Positions 9,729-17,757 of a DNA stretch of 64,000 nt are shown here, in pieces. The position numbers were made by a program, and so were the translations under genes. The notes below the pieces were generated by a model. The model saw only the letters and a list, made by a program, of their open reading frames with translations, was not told the DNA's origin and did no database searches. This DNA is from Embleya hyalina (GTDB taxonomy: Bacteria > Actinomycetota > Actinomycetes > Streptomycetales > Streptomycetaceae), in the NCBI RefSeq assembly GCF_003967355.1, contig NZ_BIFH01000024.1:124001-188000 (forward strand), read 5' to 3'. Position 1 is the first letter of the stretch; every line of letters begins with the position of its first letter.

Positions 9729-11642
9729 ATGACAGTGACCGCCCAGCCGGGAATCGGCGATGTCAGTGATGACCGGGTCAGGGACGCGCTCGACAAGGCC
9801 GTCGCTCATCTGATGGACCTTCAGGACGATGCGGGCTGGTGGAAGGGGGAACTCGAGACCAACGTCACGATGGACGCCGAGGATCTGCTCTTCCGCGAGT
9901 TCCTGGGCATCCGCACCGAGGAACAGACCGCGGCGAGCGCCCGGTGGATCCGGGCCAACCAGCGTGCCGACGGCACCTGGTCGACCTTCTTCGGCGGCCC
10001 CGCCGACCTGTCGGTGACGGTCGAGGCCTACGTGGCGCTGAAGTTGGCGGGCGACGACCCCGACGCCAAGCACATGGCCGCGGCGGCGGAGTTCATCCGC
10101 GACGGTGGCGGCCTGGCCGAGACCCGGGTGTTCACCCGCTTCTGGCTGGCCTTCTTCGGCTGGTGGTCGTGGGACGAACTGCCGGTGTTGCCGCCGGAGA
10201 TCGTCTATCTGCCCAAGTGGTTCCCGCTCAACGTCTACGACTTCGCCTGCTGGGCCCGGCAGACCATCGTGCCGCTGACCATCGTCAGTTCGATGCGTCC
10301 GGTCCGGCCCGCGCCGTTCGGGCTGGCCGAACTGCGCCCGACCAAGCCGGTGGTGGGCAAGACGGCCGCCGCCGACCCGTGGTCGCGGGTGTTCCGGGCG
10401 CTGGACGCCGGGCTGCACCAGTACCGGAAGCGGCCGATCAAGCCGATCCGGCAGGCCGCGATGCGCAAGGCCGAGCAGTGGATCATCCGCCGCCAGGAGG
10501 CCGACGGCGGCTGGGGCGGCATCCAACCGCCGTGGGTCTACTCGCTGATCGCGCTGCGGCTGATGGGGTATCCGCTCAACCACCCGGTGATGGCCCAGGG
10601 CATCAAGGGCCTGGACGGGTTCACCATCGTGGACACCGACGAGGACGGCGAGGTGCGCCGCCGGTTCGAGGCGTGCCAGTCGCCGGTGTGGGACACGGGC
10701 CTGACCCTGGTCGCCCTGCGGGACGCGGGGGTCCCGGCGGGCGACCCGAGGGTGGTCAAGGCGGCCGGGTGGTTGATGGACGAGGAGATCCGCGAGGTCG
10801 GCGACTGGGCGGTGCGCCGACCGCACCTGGAACCGGGCGGGTGGGCCTTCGAGTTCGCCAACGACTACTACCCGGACACCGACGACACGGCCGAGATCGT
10901 GATGGCCCTGCGTTATACCGACCACCCCGACGGGGCGCGCAAGGACGCGGTCCTGGACCGGGCCGAGCGGTGGACCGCAGGGATGCGCAGCAAGGACGGC
11001 GGGTGGGGCGCGTTCGACGCGGACAACGTCAGCATCCTGCCGCTGAAGTTGCCGTTCAGTGATTTCGGCGCGGTCACCGATCCGCCCTCGGCGGACGTGA
11101 CCGCGCACATCGTGGAGATGCTGGCCGACGGCGGCGCCCGCTACAGCTCGTATGTGGCCGACGGCGTCAAGTGGCTGATGGAGCATCAGGAGGCGGACGG
11201 CTCCTGGTTCGGCCGGTGGGGCGCGAACTACGTGTACGGCACCGGCGCGGTGGTGCCGGCGCTGGTGACCGCGGGGGTCGACCCCCGGCACGCGGCGATC
11301 CGGCGCGCGGTGGCCTGGCTGGAGGCCCGGCAGAACCCGGACGGCGGCTGGGGCGAGGATCTGCGCAGCTACGACGAGGCCGACGCCTGGTCGGGACGTG
11401 GCGAGTCGACCGCGTCGCAGACCGCGTGGGCGCTGCTCGCGCTGCACGCGGCGGGTGAGTTCGGCGAGGTCGCGCAGCGTGGGATCGACTGGCTGACCGA
11501 GCATCAGAACGAGTTGGGCGGGTGGGACGAGCCGCAGTTCACCGGCACCGGCTTCCCCGGCGACTTCTACATCAAGTACCACATGTACCGGCTCGTCTTC
11601 CCCGTGATGGCGCTCGGTCGGTACGCCAGGACGACAGGCTGA
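9729..11642 (+). CDS. shc: Squalene-hopene cyclase
   Basis: Class II triterpene cyclase, 637 residues, a normal family length. It is a monotopic membrane enzyme that protonates squalene to give hopene/hopanol. The catalytic acid motif DTDDTA starts at D383, within YYPDTDDTAEIVMAL. Several QW repeats are visible (DGGWGGIQPPW, DGGWGAFDADN, DGSWFGRWGANY, DGGWGEDLRSY, LGGWDEPQF). The GTGFPGDFYIKYHMYRL end is typical of bacterial SHCs. It starts 4 bp after the polyprenyl synthase stop and is followed 2 bp later by hpnG. Confidence 0.97.
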   Translation: MTVTAQPGIGDVSDDRVRDALDKAVAHLMDLQDDAGWWKGELETNVTMDAEDLLFREFLGIRTEEQTAASARWIRANQRADGTWSTFFGGPADLSVTVEAYVALKLAGDDPDAKHMAAAAEFIRDGGGLAETRVFTRFWLAFFGWWSWDELPVLPPEIVYLPKWFPLNVYDFACWARQTIVPLTIVSSMRPVRPAPFGLAELRPTKPVVGKTAAADPWSRVFRALDAGLHQYRKRPIKPIRQAAMRKAEQWIIRRQEADGGWGGIQPPWVYSLIALRLMGYPLNHPVMAQGIKGLDGFTIVDTDEDGEVRRRFEACQSPVWDTGLTLVALRDAGVPAGDPRVVKAAGWLMDEEIREVGDWAVRRPHLEPGGWAFEFANDYYPDTDDTAEIVMALRYTDHPDGARKDAVLDRAERWTAGMRSKDGGWGAFDADNVSILPLKLPFSDFGAVTDPPSADVTAHIVEMLADGGARYSSYVADGVKWLMEHQEADGSWFGRWGANYVYGTGAVVPALVTAGVDPRHAAIRRAVAWLEARQNPDGGWGEDLRSYDEADAWSGRGESTASQTAWALLALHAAGEFGEVAQRGIDWLTEHQNELGGWDEPQFTGTGFPGDFYIKYHMYRLVFPVMALGRYARTTG

Positions 11643-11644
11643 TC

Positions 11645-12283
11645 ATGCCCTTGATGGTGGTCACTCCGCTTCGGATCGAGATGCGCGCGGTCGAGGCGGG
11701 GCTGATGGGGGCCTTCGACGTGCGTGTGGTGCGCGCGGGCATGGGAGCGGACAAGGCCCGTGCCCGTGCGCGGGCCCTGTCCGCGCTGCCGGCCGAGGAG
11801 TTCGACACCTTGGCGGTCGCGGGCTTCGGCGCGGGCGTGGGACCCGGGGTCGCGGTGGGTGACGTGGTGGTCGCCTCCGAGGTGCGCGGCCCGGACGGGA
11901 CGGTGGTCGAACTGCCCACGTCCGGAGTGTTGGCGGAGTGGATGGGACGGGTCTCGCCGAAGCTGACCGTGCATCACGGCCCGATCGAGACGGTGGACAA
12001 GCTGGTCACGGGTCGCGCCCGGGGCACGCTCCGCGAGCGGGGCGTGCGGGCCGCCGACATGGAGTCGGTGCATCTCCTCGCGGCGGCGGGGGAGCGGCCG
12101 GCCGGGGTGATCCGGGTGATCACCGACACCCCGGAGCGCGAACTGCTCCGGCCCCGCCTGGTGGTGGACGGGTTCCGGGCGTTCCGCACGTTGCGCCACG
12201 CCACCCCGGCCCTGCTTGACTGGGCCAACGACGAGCGAACCAAGTCAGGAGGTACGGCGGGCGATGACGTTCGACCTGGGTGA
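11645..12283 (+). CDS. hpnG: Adenosylhopane nucleosidase/phosphorylase HpnG
   Basis: Purine-nucleoside-phosphorylase fold protein, 212 residues, predicted to release adenine from adenosylhopane to give ribosylhopane (or its phosphate). Family signs are the N-terminal MVVTPLRIEMRAV, the Gly-rich AVAGFGAGVGPGVAVGDVVV and the AADMESVHLLAAA segment that holds the nucleoside-site Met-Glu. Such proteins near shc were formerly annotated as an IspH-like reductase. The 3' end overlaps the start of the following aminotransferase. The radical SAM enzyme HpnH, which makes its substrate, is not next to it here. Confidence 0.85.
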   Translation: MPLMVVTPLRIEMRAVEAGLMGAFDVRVVRAGMGADKARARARALSALPAEEFDTLAVAGFGAGVGPGVAVGDVVVASEVRGPDGTVVELPTSGVLAEWMGRVSPKLTVHHGPIETVDKLVTGRARGTLRERGVRAADMESVHLLAAAGERPAGVIRVITDTPERELLRPRLVVDGFRAFRTLRHATPALLDWANDERTKSGGTAGDDVRPG

Positions 12284-13643
12284 GACGTACGAGGCGTACG
12301 CGGACCGCGGCTTCGAGCTGCACGCGAAGCACCTCAACCCGCAACTCCCGCGCGTGCTGCGGACGATCGGCATGGACCGCAAGTACGTCCGGGCCGAAGG
12401 GCCGTACCTGTACGACGACAAGGGCGACCGATACCTGGACTTCCTCTCCGGGTTCGGCACCTATGGGGTGGGCCGGCACCATCCCGTGGTGCGCAAGGCG
12501 ATGCGGGACGTGATCGCGCTCGATCTGCCGGACATCGTGCACTTCCACACCCCGCCGCTGGCCGCCGCGCTGGCCGATCGGCTGCTCGCCCGGGCACCCG
12601 GGATGGATCGGGTGTACTTCTGCAACAGCGGGACCGAGGCGGTCGAGGCGGCGCTGAAGTTCGCCCGGTTCGCCACCGGGCGGCGGCGGATCGTCTACAT
12701 CGACCACGCCTTCCACGGGCTGACCACGGGCGCGCTCTCCGTCAACGGCGCGGCCGAGTTCCGCAAGGGCTTCGAGCCGCTGCTGCCGGACGTGGGCATC
12801 AAGCTGGGCGATCTGGACGCGCTGGCCCGGGAGTTGAAGCGCGGTGACGTCGCGGCGCTGATCATCGAGCCGATCCTGGGCAAGGGTGTGCTCGCGCCGC
12901 CGCCGGGGTGGCTGGCCGCCGCGCAGAAGTTGTTGCGCGAGCACGGCGCGCTGCTGATCGCCGACGAGGTGCAGACCGGGATGGGGCGCACCGGCAGGTT
13001 CTTCGCGTATCAGTGGGAGGACGGCGTCGAGCCGGACATCGTCACGATCGCGAAGGCGCTGTCGGGTGGCTACGTGCCGATCGGCGCGACGCTGACCCGT
13101 GACTGGGTGTTCAAGAAGGTCTATTCGACGATGGACCGGGTGCTCGTGCACGACTGCACGTTCGGCGGCAACAACCAGGCGATGGCGGCGGGCCTGGCCA
13201 CGCTGGCGGTGCTCGACGACGAGGACCTGATCGGGAACAGCGCGCGGATGGGCGACGCGTTCACGGCGGCGCTGACCCCGCTGATCGACAAGTACGAGCT
13301 GTTCGCGGAGGTGCGCGGGCGCGGCCTGATGATCGGCCTGGAGTTCGGCAAGCCGCGCTCGCTGAAGTTGCGGGCCGGGTGGACGGCGCTCCAGGCGGCC
13401 CGACACGGGTTGTTCGCGCAGATGGTGGTGGTACCGCTGTTCCAGCGGCACCGGGTGCTCACCCAGGTGGCGGGCGACCACATGGACGTGATCAAGCTGC
13501 TGCCGCCGTATGTGATCGGACAGGAGGACGTGGACCACTTCGTCGCGGGCTTCGTGGACGTGATGGACGACGCGCACAAGGGCACGGGGCTGATGTGGGA
13601 CTTCGGTCGAACCCTGATCAAGCAGGCGATGACCAACCGCTGA
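12264..13643 (+). CDS. hpnO: Class III PLP aminotransferase, probably aminobacteriohopanetriol synthase HpnO
   Basis: Fold-type I, class III aminotransferase, 459 residues. The ATG at 12264 follows CAGGAGGT. It shows the class signature LLIADEVQTGMGRTGRFFAYQ, with the PLP lysine in VTIAKALSGGYVPIGA and the NSGTEAVEAALKFAR phosphate-binding turn. Position at the end of a hopanoid operon supports HpnO, which aminates the C35 end of ribosylhopane-derived hopanoids. The assignment rests on context; ornithine/acetylornithine-type substrates are not excluded. The gene overlaps hpnG by 20 bp. Confidence 0.85.
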   Translation: MTFDLGETYEAYADRGFELHAKHLNPQLPRVLRTIGMDRKYVRAEGPYLYDDKGDRYLDFLSGFGTYGVGRHHPVVRKAMRDVIALDLPDIVHFHTPPLAAALADRLLARAPGMDRVYFCNSGTEAVEAALKFARFATGRRRIVYIDHAFHGLTTGALSVNGAAEFRKGFEPLLPDVGIKLGDLDALARELKRGDVAALIIEPILGKGVLAPPPGWLAAAQKLLREHGALLIADEVQTGMGRTGRFFAYQWEDGVEPDIVTIAKALSGGYVPIGATLTRDWVFKKVYSTMDRVLVHDCTFGGNNQAMAAGLATLAVLDDEDLIGNSARMGDAFTAALTPLIDKYELFAEVRGRGLMIGLEFGKPRSLKLRAGWTALQAARHGLFAQMVVVPLFQRHRVLTQVAGDHMDVIKLLPPYVIGQEDVDHFVAGFVDVMDDAHKGTGLMWDFGRTLIKQAMTNR

Positions 13644-13683
13644 CGCGCTCGTTCGGCTATGGCCGTTCCCCCCTGCTGCTGTT

Positions 13684-13706
13684 AAGTTGATGGAGTCAAT
13701 CAACTT
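13684..13706. promoter_or_regulatory. Inverted repeat operator candidate upstream of the amidohydrolase pair
   Basis: AAGTTGAT (13684-13691) and ATCAACTT (13699-13706) form a perfect 8-bp inverted repeat with a 7-nt spacer, 19 bp before the amidohydrolase ATG. It is AT-rich in a GC-rich genome. The half-sites resemble the TTGATT/TGATTGAA core of the palindrome upstream of the TetR gene at 52 kb. This suggests a repressor site, but the repressor is not identified. Confidence 0.55.
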
Positions 13707-13725
13707 TATGGGCAGGGGGTTCGCC

Positions 13726-14601
13726 ATGTCCGAGGCCGGGTCCGCCGGCGCGTCGGGGGCGGTCGATCTGATGATCGGCTTCCCGAGTGCGCAGGCCAGG
13801 AGCCACTACGACTTCCTGAAGCCGCAACTGCGTGACGCGGAGAGCGGCGAGATGGAGTTTCCCGCCGAGTACATGTTCAAGGGTGTGCCGAACCGGCTGG
13901 ACGAGGGTGCCGATCCGGTCGAGGTGACGATCGGGCGGATGGACGCGTGCGGCGTCGGGATCGGCCTGGTCGGGCTGAGCGAGACCGCGCTGCGCGCGAT
14001 CGCCGCGCACCCGAAGCGGTTCCGGCCCACGCTGGAGGTGGACCCGAACGACATCACCAAGGCGGTGCGCCGGATCCGGGCGGCGTACGAGGAGCACGGG
14101 ATCGTCGCGGTGACCACGTTTCCGGCGGGCTGCAATCCGCAGGTGCCGGTGAGCGATCGGCGCTACTACCCGATCTACCAGACCTGCGTCGACCTGGATC
14201 TGCCGATCGTGTCCAACGCGGGCATCGCCGGTCCGCGGGTGCCGTCCGCGTGTCAGGACGTGATGCACTTCGATCAGGTCTGCTACGACTTCCCCGAGCT
14301 GCGGATCGTGATGCGGCACGGCGCGGAGCCGTGGGAGGACCTGGCGGTCAAGCTGATGCTCAAGTGGCCGGGGCTGTACTACATGACCTCGGCGTTCGCG
14401 CCGAAGTACTACCCGAAGGCGATCGTCGACTACGCGAACACGCGTGGGGCGGACAAGGTGATGTACGCGGGCTACTACCCGATGGGGCTGTCCCTGGAGC
14501 GCATCTTCCGCGAGTTGCCGGATGTGCCGTTCAAGCCCGAGGTGCGGGCGAAGTTCCTGCGGGAGAACGCGATGCGGGTATTCAAGCTGGAGGAGCGATG
14601 A
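13726..14601 (+). CDS. Amidohydrolase-family TIM-barrel protein
   Basis: Predicted metal-dependent hydrolase-like protein of the amidohydrolase-2 superfamily, 291 residues from the ATG at 13726 (GGCAGGGGG upstream); an ATG at 13708 would add six residues. Family signs are the strand/loop segments IVAVTTFPAGCNPQVPVSD and the FPELRIVMRHGAEPWEDL near the C-terminal half, and ADKVMYAGYYPMGL at the end. The usual N-terminal metal-binding HxH is absent; the equivalent place reads LMIGFPSAQ. It may be a divergent or metal-independent member. Stop and start with the next gene overlap, so the two are one transcript. Substrate unknown. Confidence 0.78.
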   Translation: MSEAGSAGASGAVDLMIGFPSAQARSHYDFLKPQLRDAESGEMEFPAEYMFKGVPNRLDEGADPVEVTIGRMDACGVGIGLVGLSETALRAIAAHPKRFRPTLEVDPNDITKAVRRIRAAYEEHGIVAVTTFPAGCNPQVPVSDRRYYPIYQTCVDLDLPIVSNAGIAGPRVPSACQDVMHFDQVCYDFPELRIVMRHGAEPWEDLAVKLMLKWPGLYYMTSAFAPKYYPKAIVDYANTRGADKVMYAGYYPMGLSLERIFRELPDVPFKPEVRAKFLRENAMRVFKLEER

Positions 14602-15830
14602 TGGGCGGATCGGGCGGATCGGGCGGATCGGGCGGTTCGGAGCGGTACACCGTCATCTCGGCGGACGGGCACGCCGGCGCGGGCATGGACGTCTACCGGG
14701 AGTTCCTGGACCCGGCCTGGCACGAGGAGTTCGACGCCTGGCGGGGGCGCTACCGCAACCCGTTCCGCGATCTCCAGGGCGACGGGCGCACCCGCAACTG
14801 GGACGACGAGCGGCGGATCGCCGAACTGGCCGCCGACGGGATCGTCGCCGAGGTGGTGTTCCCGAACACGGTGCCGCCGTTCTTCCCGACCGGCCAACTG
14901 CTCGCGCGGCCCCCGTCGTCGGCGCACTCCTACGCCCGCCGGCTGGCCGGGATCCGGGCGCACAACCGCTGGCTCGCCCAGTGGTGCGGCGGGGCGAATG
15001 CCGTACGCCGGGCCGGACTCGCCCAGGTGTTCCTGAACGACGTCGACGACGCGGTGACCGAGGCGGTGTGGGCCAAGGAGAACGGGCTCGCGGGCATCCT
15101 GATCCCGACCACGCCGCCGGACGCGACCGGGATCCCGCCGCTGTACGCGCAGGACTGGGACCGGCTGTGGGAGGTGTGCCAGGACCTGGAGTTGGCGGTG
15201 GTCAACCACGGCGGCTCCGGCAGTCCGGACTACGGGGACCACCCGGCGGCGACCTTCCTGTGGATCGCCGAGGCGACGCTGTTCTCCCGTCGGCCGCTGA
15301 CCCACATGTTGTTGTCCGGGGCGTTCGCGCGCTTTCCCCGGCTGAAGTTCGCGATCACCGAGCAGGGCGCCGCCTGGGTCCCGCCGCTGCTGCGGCAACT
15401 GGACGCCTACCACGCGCAGATGGCGTCGGGGCGGATCGGCGAACTCAAGTACACCGAGGCGGACCGGCTGCCCGAGCCGCCGAGCGCCTACTTCGCCCGG
15501 AACTGCTGGGTGGGCGCGAGCTTCCCGTCGCCGACCGAGGCCGAGGCGCGGCACGAACTGGGCGTGGACCGCTACATGTGGGGCGCGGACTACCCGCACG
15601 ACGAGGGCACTTACCCGTACACGCGCGAGTCGCTGCGCCGCTCGTTCCACGACGCGTCGCCCGAGGAACTGCGCGCGATCCTGGCCGGCAACGCGGCCAC
15701 GCTGTACGGCTTCGACCTGGCCGCGCTGGACGTGCTCGCGGCGGAGGTCGGGCCGACGCACGCGGAGGTGGCCCGGCCGCTGACGGCGGTCCCCGAGGAC
15801 AGCAACAGCCCGGCGTTCACCCGATCCTGA
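14601..15830 (+). CDS. Amidohydrolase-2 family protein (ACMSD-like)
   Basis: Second TIM-barrel hydrolase/decarboxylase-like protein, 409 residues. The ATG at 14601 is favoured by AGGAG five nt upstream; the ATG at 14598 is also possible. A 9-bp repeat right after the start encodes a GGS-GGS-GGS linker before the fold begins at YTVISADGHAG. Later motifs fit the family: VVNHGGSGSPDYGDHPA, FPRLKFAITEQGAAWV and the C-terminal GADYPHDEGTYPYT with the catalytic-type Asp. Members act as amidases, decarboxylases or hydratases on carboxylated aromatics or other small acids; substrate not deducible. Translationally coupled to the preceding gene. Confidence 0.82.
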   Translation: MGGSGGSGGSGGSERYTVISADGHAGAGMDVYREFLDPAWHEEFDAWRGRYRNPFRDLQGDGRTRNWDDERRIAELAADGIVAEVVFPNTVPPFFPTGQLLARPPSSAHSYARRLAGIRAHNRWLAQWCGGANAVRRAGLAQVFLNDVDDAVTEAVWAKENGLAGILIPTTPPDATGIPPLYAQDWDRLWEVCQDLELAVVNHGGSGSPDYGDHPAATFLWIAEATLFSRRPLTHMLLSGAFARFPRLKFAITEQGAAWVPPLLRQLDAYHAQMASGRIGELKYTEADRLPEPPSAYFARNCWVGASFPSPTEAEARHELGVDRYMWGADYPHDEGTYPYTRESLRRSFHDASPEELRAILAGNAATLYGFDLAALDVLAAEVGPTHAEVARPLTAVPEDSNSPAFTRS

Positions 15831-15841
15831 GGGTGGGTCGA

Positions 15842-15866
15842 CTCGGGGACACGGCGTGTCGCCGAG
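15842..15866. terminator. Bidirectional terminator candidate
   Basis: CTCGGGGACAC and GTGTCGCCGAG flank a GGC loop (10 of 11 pairs) between two convergent genes, 12 bp after one stop and 19 bp before the other. There is no U-tract, as is common for actinomycete terminators. Confidence 0.55.
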
Positions 15867-15884
15867 AAGCGGGCCTGTGGGCCG

Positions 15885-16610
15885 CTACCGGCCCAGTACG
15901 TGGCCGCCGCTGACGTTGACGAACTCGCCGGTCATGTAACCCGCTTCGGGGGAGGCGACGAAGGCGACCGCGGCGGCGATGTCGTCGGGGCGGCCGACCC
16001 GCTTGACCAGGGTGGCCTCCGCGCGGCGGGCGAGTTCGGCGGCGTCCTGGACCATGTCGAAGGCGAACTCGGTGTCGGCGACGTAGCCCGGGACGACGAT
16101 GTTGGCGGTGATGCCGTCGGGGCCGACCCGGGTGGCGAGGGTGTGGTTCCAGGCGTGCACGGCGGCCTTGGCGGCGCCGTACGCGTTGTTCCCGCGCAGT
16201 CCGGCGGTCGAGCCGATCGACACGATGCGGCCGCCGGGGCGGGCGATGCGAGGGAGCAGGGCCTCGGTGAGCAGCACCGTGGGCAGCACGATGTGGTCGT
16301 ACATCCCGCGCCAGTGGTCGGCGACGGCGGCCAGGTCGGGCTCGTCGAGCGCGGGCAGCCGCCGGCCGGCGTTGTTGACCAGCACGTCGACCCGCGCGGG
16401 CAGCGACTCCCGGGCCTGCTCCACCGCATGAGGGTCCGTCAGGTCGACGGCGACCGCGACCCCGCCGATCTCCTCGGCGACGGCGGCGATCGGTCCGGGA
16501 CGACGGCCCAGCACGGTCACGTGGTCGCCCTGCGCGGCGAATCGGCGCGCGATGGCCCGTCCGATGCCGCTGCCCCCGCCGCTGACCACCACGAATCGCC
16601 GTGCGCTCAT
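15885..16610 (-). CDS. SDR-family oxidoreductase
   Basis: Classical short-chain dehydrogenase/reductase, 241 residues, NAD(P)-dependent and cytoplasmic. The cofactor motif is VVSGGGSGIGRAIA, the NNAG motif is present in VLVNNAGRRLP, and the catalytic Ser-Tyr-Lys triad appears in SIGSTAGLRGNNAYGAAKAA. The C-terminal YMTGEFVNVSGGHV is typical of the 3-oxoacyl reductase-like branch. Start ATG at 16610. The ribosome binding region (GAGGGG) lies inside the 3' arm of a perfect 13-bp hairpin. Substrate unknown. Confidence 0.9.
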   Translation of the reverse strand: MSARRFVVVSGGGSGIGRAIARRFAAQGDHVTVLGRRPGPIAAVAEEIGGVAVAVDLTDPHAVEQARESLPARVDVLVNNAGRRLPALDEPDLAAVADHWRGMYDHIVLPTVLLTEALLPRIARPGGRIVSIGSTAGLRGNNAYGAAKAAVHAWNHTLATRVGPDGITANIVVPGYVADTEFAFDMVQDAAELARRAEATLVKRVGRPDDIAAAVAFVASPEAGYMTGEFVNVSGGHVLGR

Positions 16611-16620
16611 GCCCCGTTGT

Positions 16621-16654
16621 CCCCTCGTAGGATTCGTCGCGATCCTACGAGGGG
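16621..16654 (-). promoter_or_regulatory. Perfect 13-bp hairpin covering the SDR ribosome binding site
   Basis: CCCCTCGTAGGAT (16621-16633) and ATCCTACGAGGGG (16642-16654) are perfectly complementary with an 8-nt loop. On the minus strand the 3' arm ends in GAGGGG, 10 nt before the SDR ATG, so folding in mRNA would bury the Shine-Dalgarno sequence. As DNA it could equally be an operator for a dimeric repressor. Confidence 0.65.
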
Positions 16655-16724
16655 GAAGGCGGCCCGACCCGCCCGTATCGGTGTGATCACAGGCACGTGC
16701 GCCGCGTGTGTGGGCCGGGTTCGG

Positions 16725-17615
16725 TCAGGCCCGCACGGCGGGCCTCAGCACCTCCTCGCACCACCGGCGGAACGTGGTGGGCGCGGTCTCGGGCGTGCTC
16801 GGTGCGTCGGCGCCGTAATAGCCCTGGGCGTCCAGCGAGTCCACCATGTCGGCGAGCCCCCGGGCCCACGCGTCGCTCGCGCCGAAGCCGACCAGGGTCG
16901 CCCTGTACTCGGCGCCGGTCGTGCGCCGGAAGCGCACCGGCCGGTCGAGCACCTCGGACAGGACGTCCGCCATGCCCTGGGGGCTCAGGTCGTCGGGGCC
17001 GACCAGCGGGACGTCTTCCGTGCCGGTCCACGCGTCGTCGAGGAGCAGCCGGACGGCCGTGGCGGCGATGTCCCCGGTGGCGCAGGTGCGCAGGACCCGG
17101 TCCTCGGTGGTGGCCAGGAAGAACATGCCCGTGCGGTGGATCGCCGCGACCTGGTGCAGCAGGTTCTCCATCAGGAACGGCGGACACAGGGCCCGGTAGT
17201 GCACGTCCATGGCGGCGATCGTCTCGTCCATGGCGAGCGAGGCGGAGATCTGCCCGGCGTTCTCGGCCACGCCGCGTCCGAGGGTGGAGACGCCGACGAC
17301 GCGGCGGATGCCGTCGCCGCCGACCACGTCGCGCAGCGGCTCGGTGAAGTCGCGGAAGTGACCGTCGACGCTCGCGGCTCCGGGCGTCGGCGGCACCAGC
17401 CAGAAGATGCGGTCGGCGCCCGCGCACGCCTCCTTCAGCACGGCGGGGTCGGCGTGCGAACCCGCGACGACCTCGACCCGTGCGCGTACGTCCGCGGGAA
17501 GGCGGGCGGGGTCGCGGGCGATCACCCGGACCGACGGCGCGGTGCCCGGGGCGTCGAGGAGGCCGGCGAGTACCTGTGCGCCGATTTGTCCGGTCGGGGT
17601 GGTGACGACGATCAC
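16725..17615 (-). CDS. NmrA-like NAD(P)-binding protein (atypical SDR)
   Basis: NAD(P)H-binding protein of the NmrA/atypical SDR family, 296 residues, GTG start at 17615 with GGAG six nt upstream. The N-terminal motif is VTTPTGQIGAQVLAGLL (GxxGxxG-like). Further segments are FWLVPPTP and VVGVSTLGRG, and FLMENLLHQVAAI is a family landmark. There is no full Ser-Tyr-Lys triad, so it may be a quinone reductase or a redox sensor. It is divergent from a LysR gene, which probably controls it. Confidence 0.85.
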   Translation of the reverse strand: MIVVTTPTGQIGAQVLAGLLDAPGTAPSVRVIARDPARLPADVRARVEVVAGSHADPAVLKEACAGADRIFWLVPPTPGAASVDGHFRDFTEPLRDVVGGDGIRRVVGVSTLGRGVAENAGQISASLAMDETIAAMDVHYRALCPPFLMENLLHQVAAIHRTGMFFLATTEDRVLRTCATGDIAATAVRLLLDDAWTGTEDVPLVGPDDLSPQGMADVLSEVLDRPVRFRRTTGAEYRATLVGFGASDAWARGLADMVDSLDAQGYYGADAPSTPETAPTTFRRWCEEVLRPAVRA

Positions 17616-17757
17616 GAAAGCTCCATGGGAGGTGTTCGAAGGGATGTCGTCGAGCCTGGTGGCCGGCGGCCCCGAACTGAAGGATCGATCGGCTCCCGGT
17701 TGTTACCCTCAGGGCAATACCGAGTGGAGAGCGAGAGGGAGAGGGGAGGGGGAGTAC

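Noticed and set aside
12264-13643. Acetylornithine or 4-aminobutyrate aminotransferase
   Set aside because: Class III signature alone would allow it, but its overlap with hpnG at the end of a hopanoid operon makes HpnO more likely.
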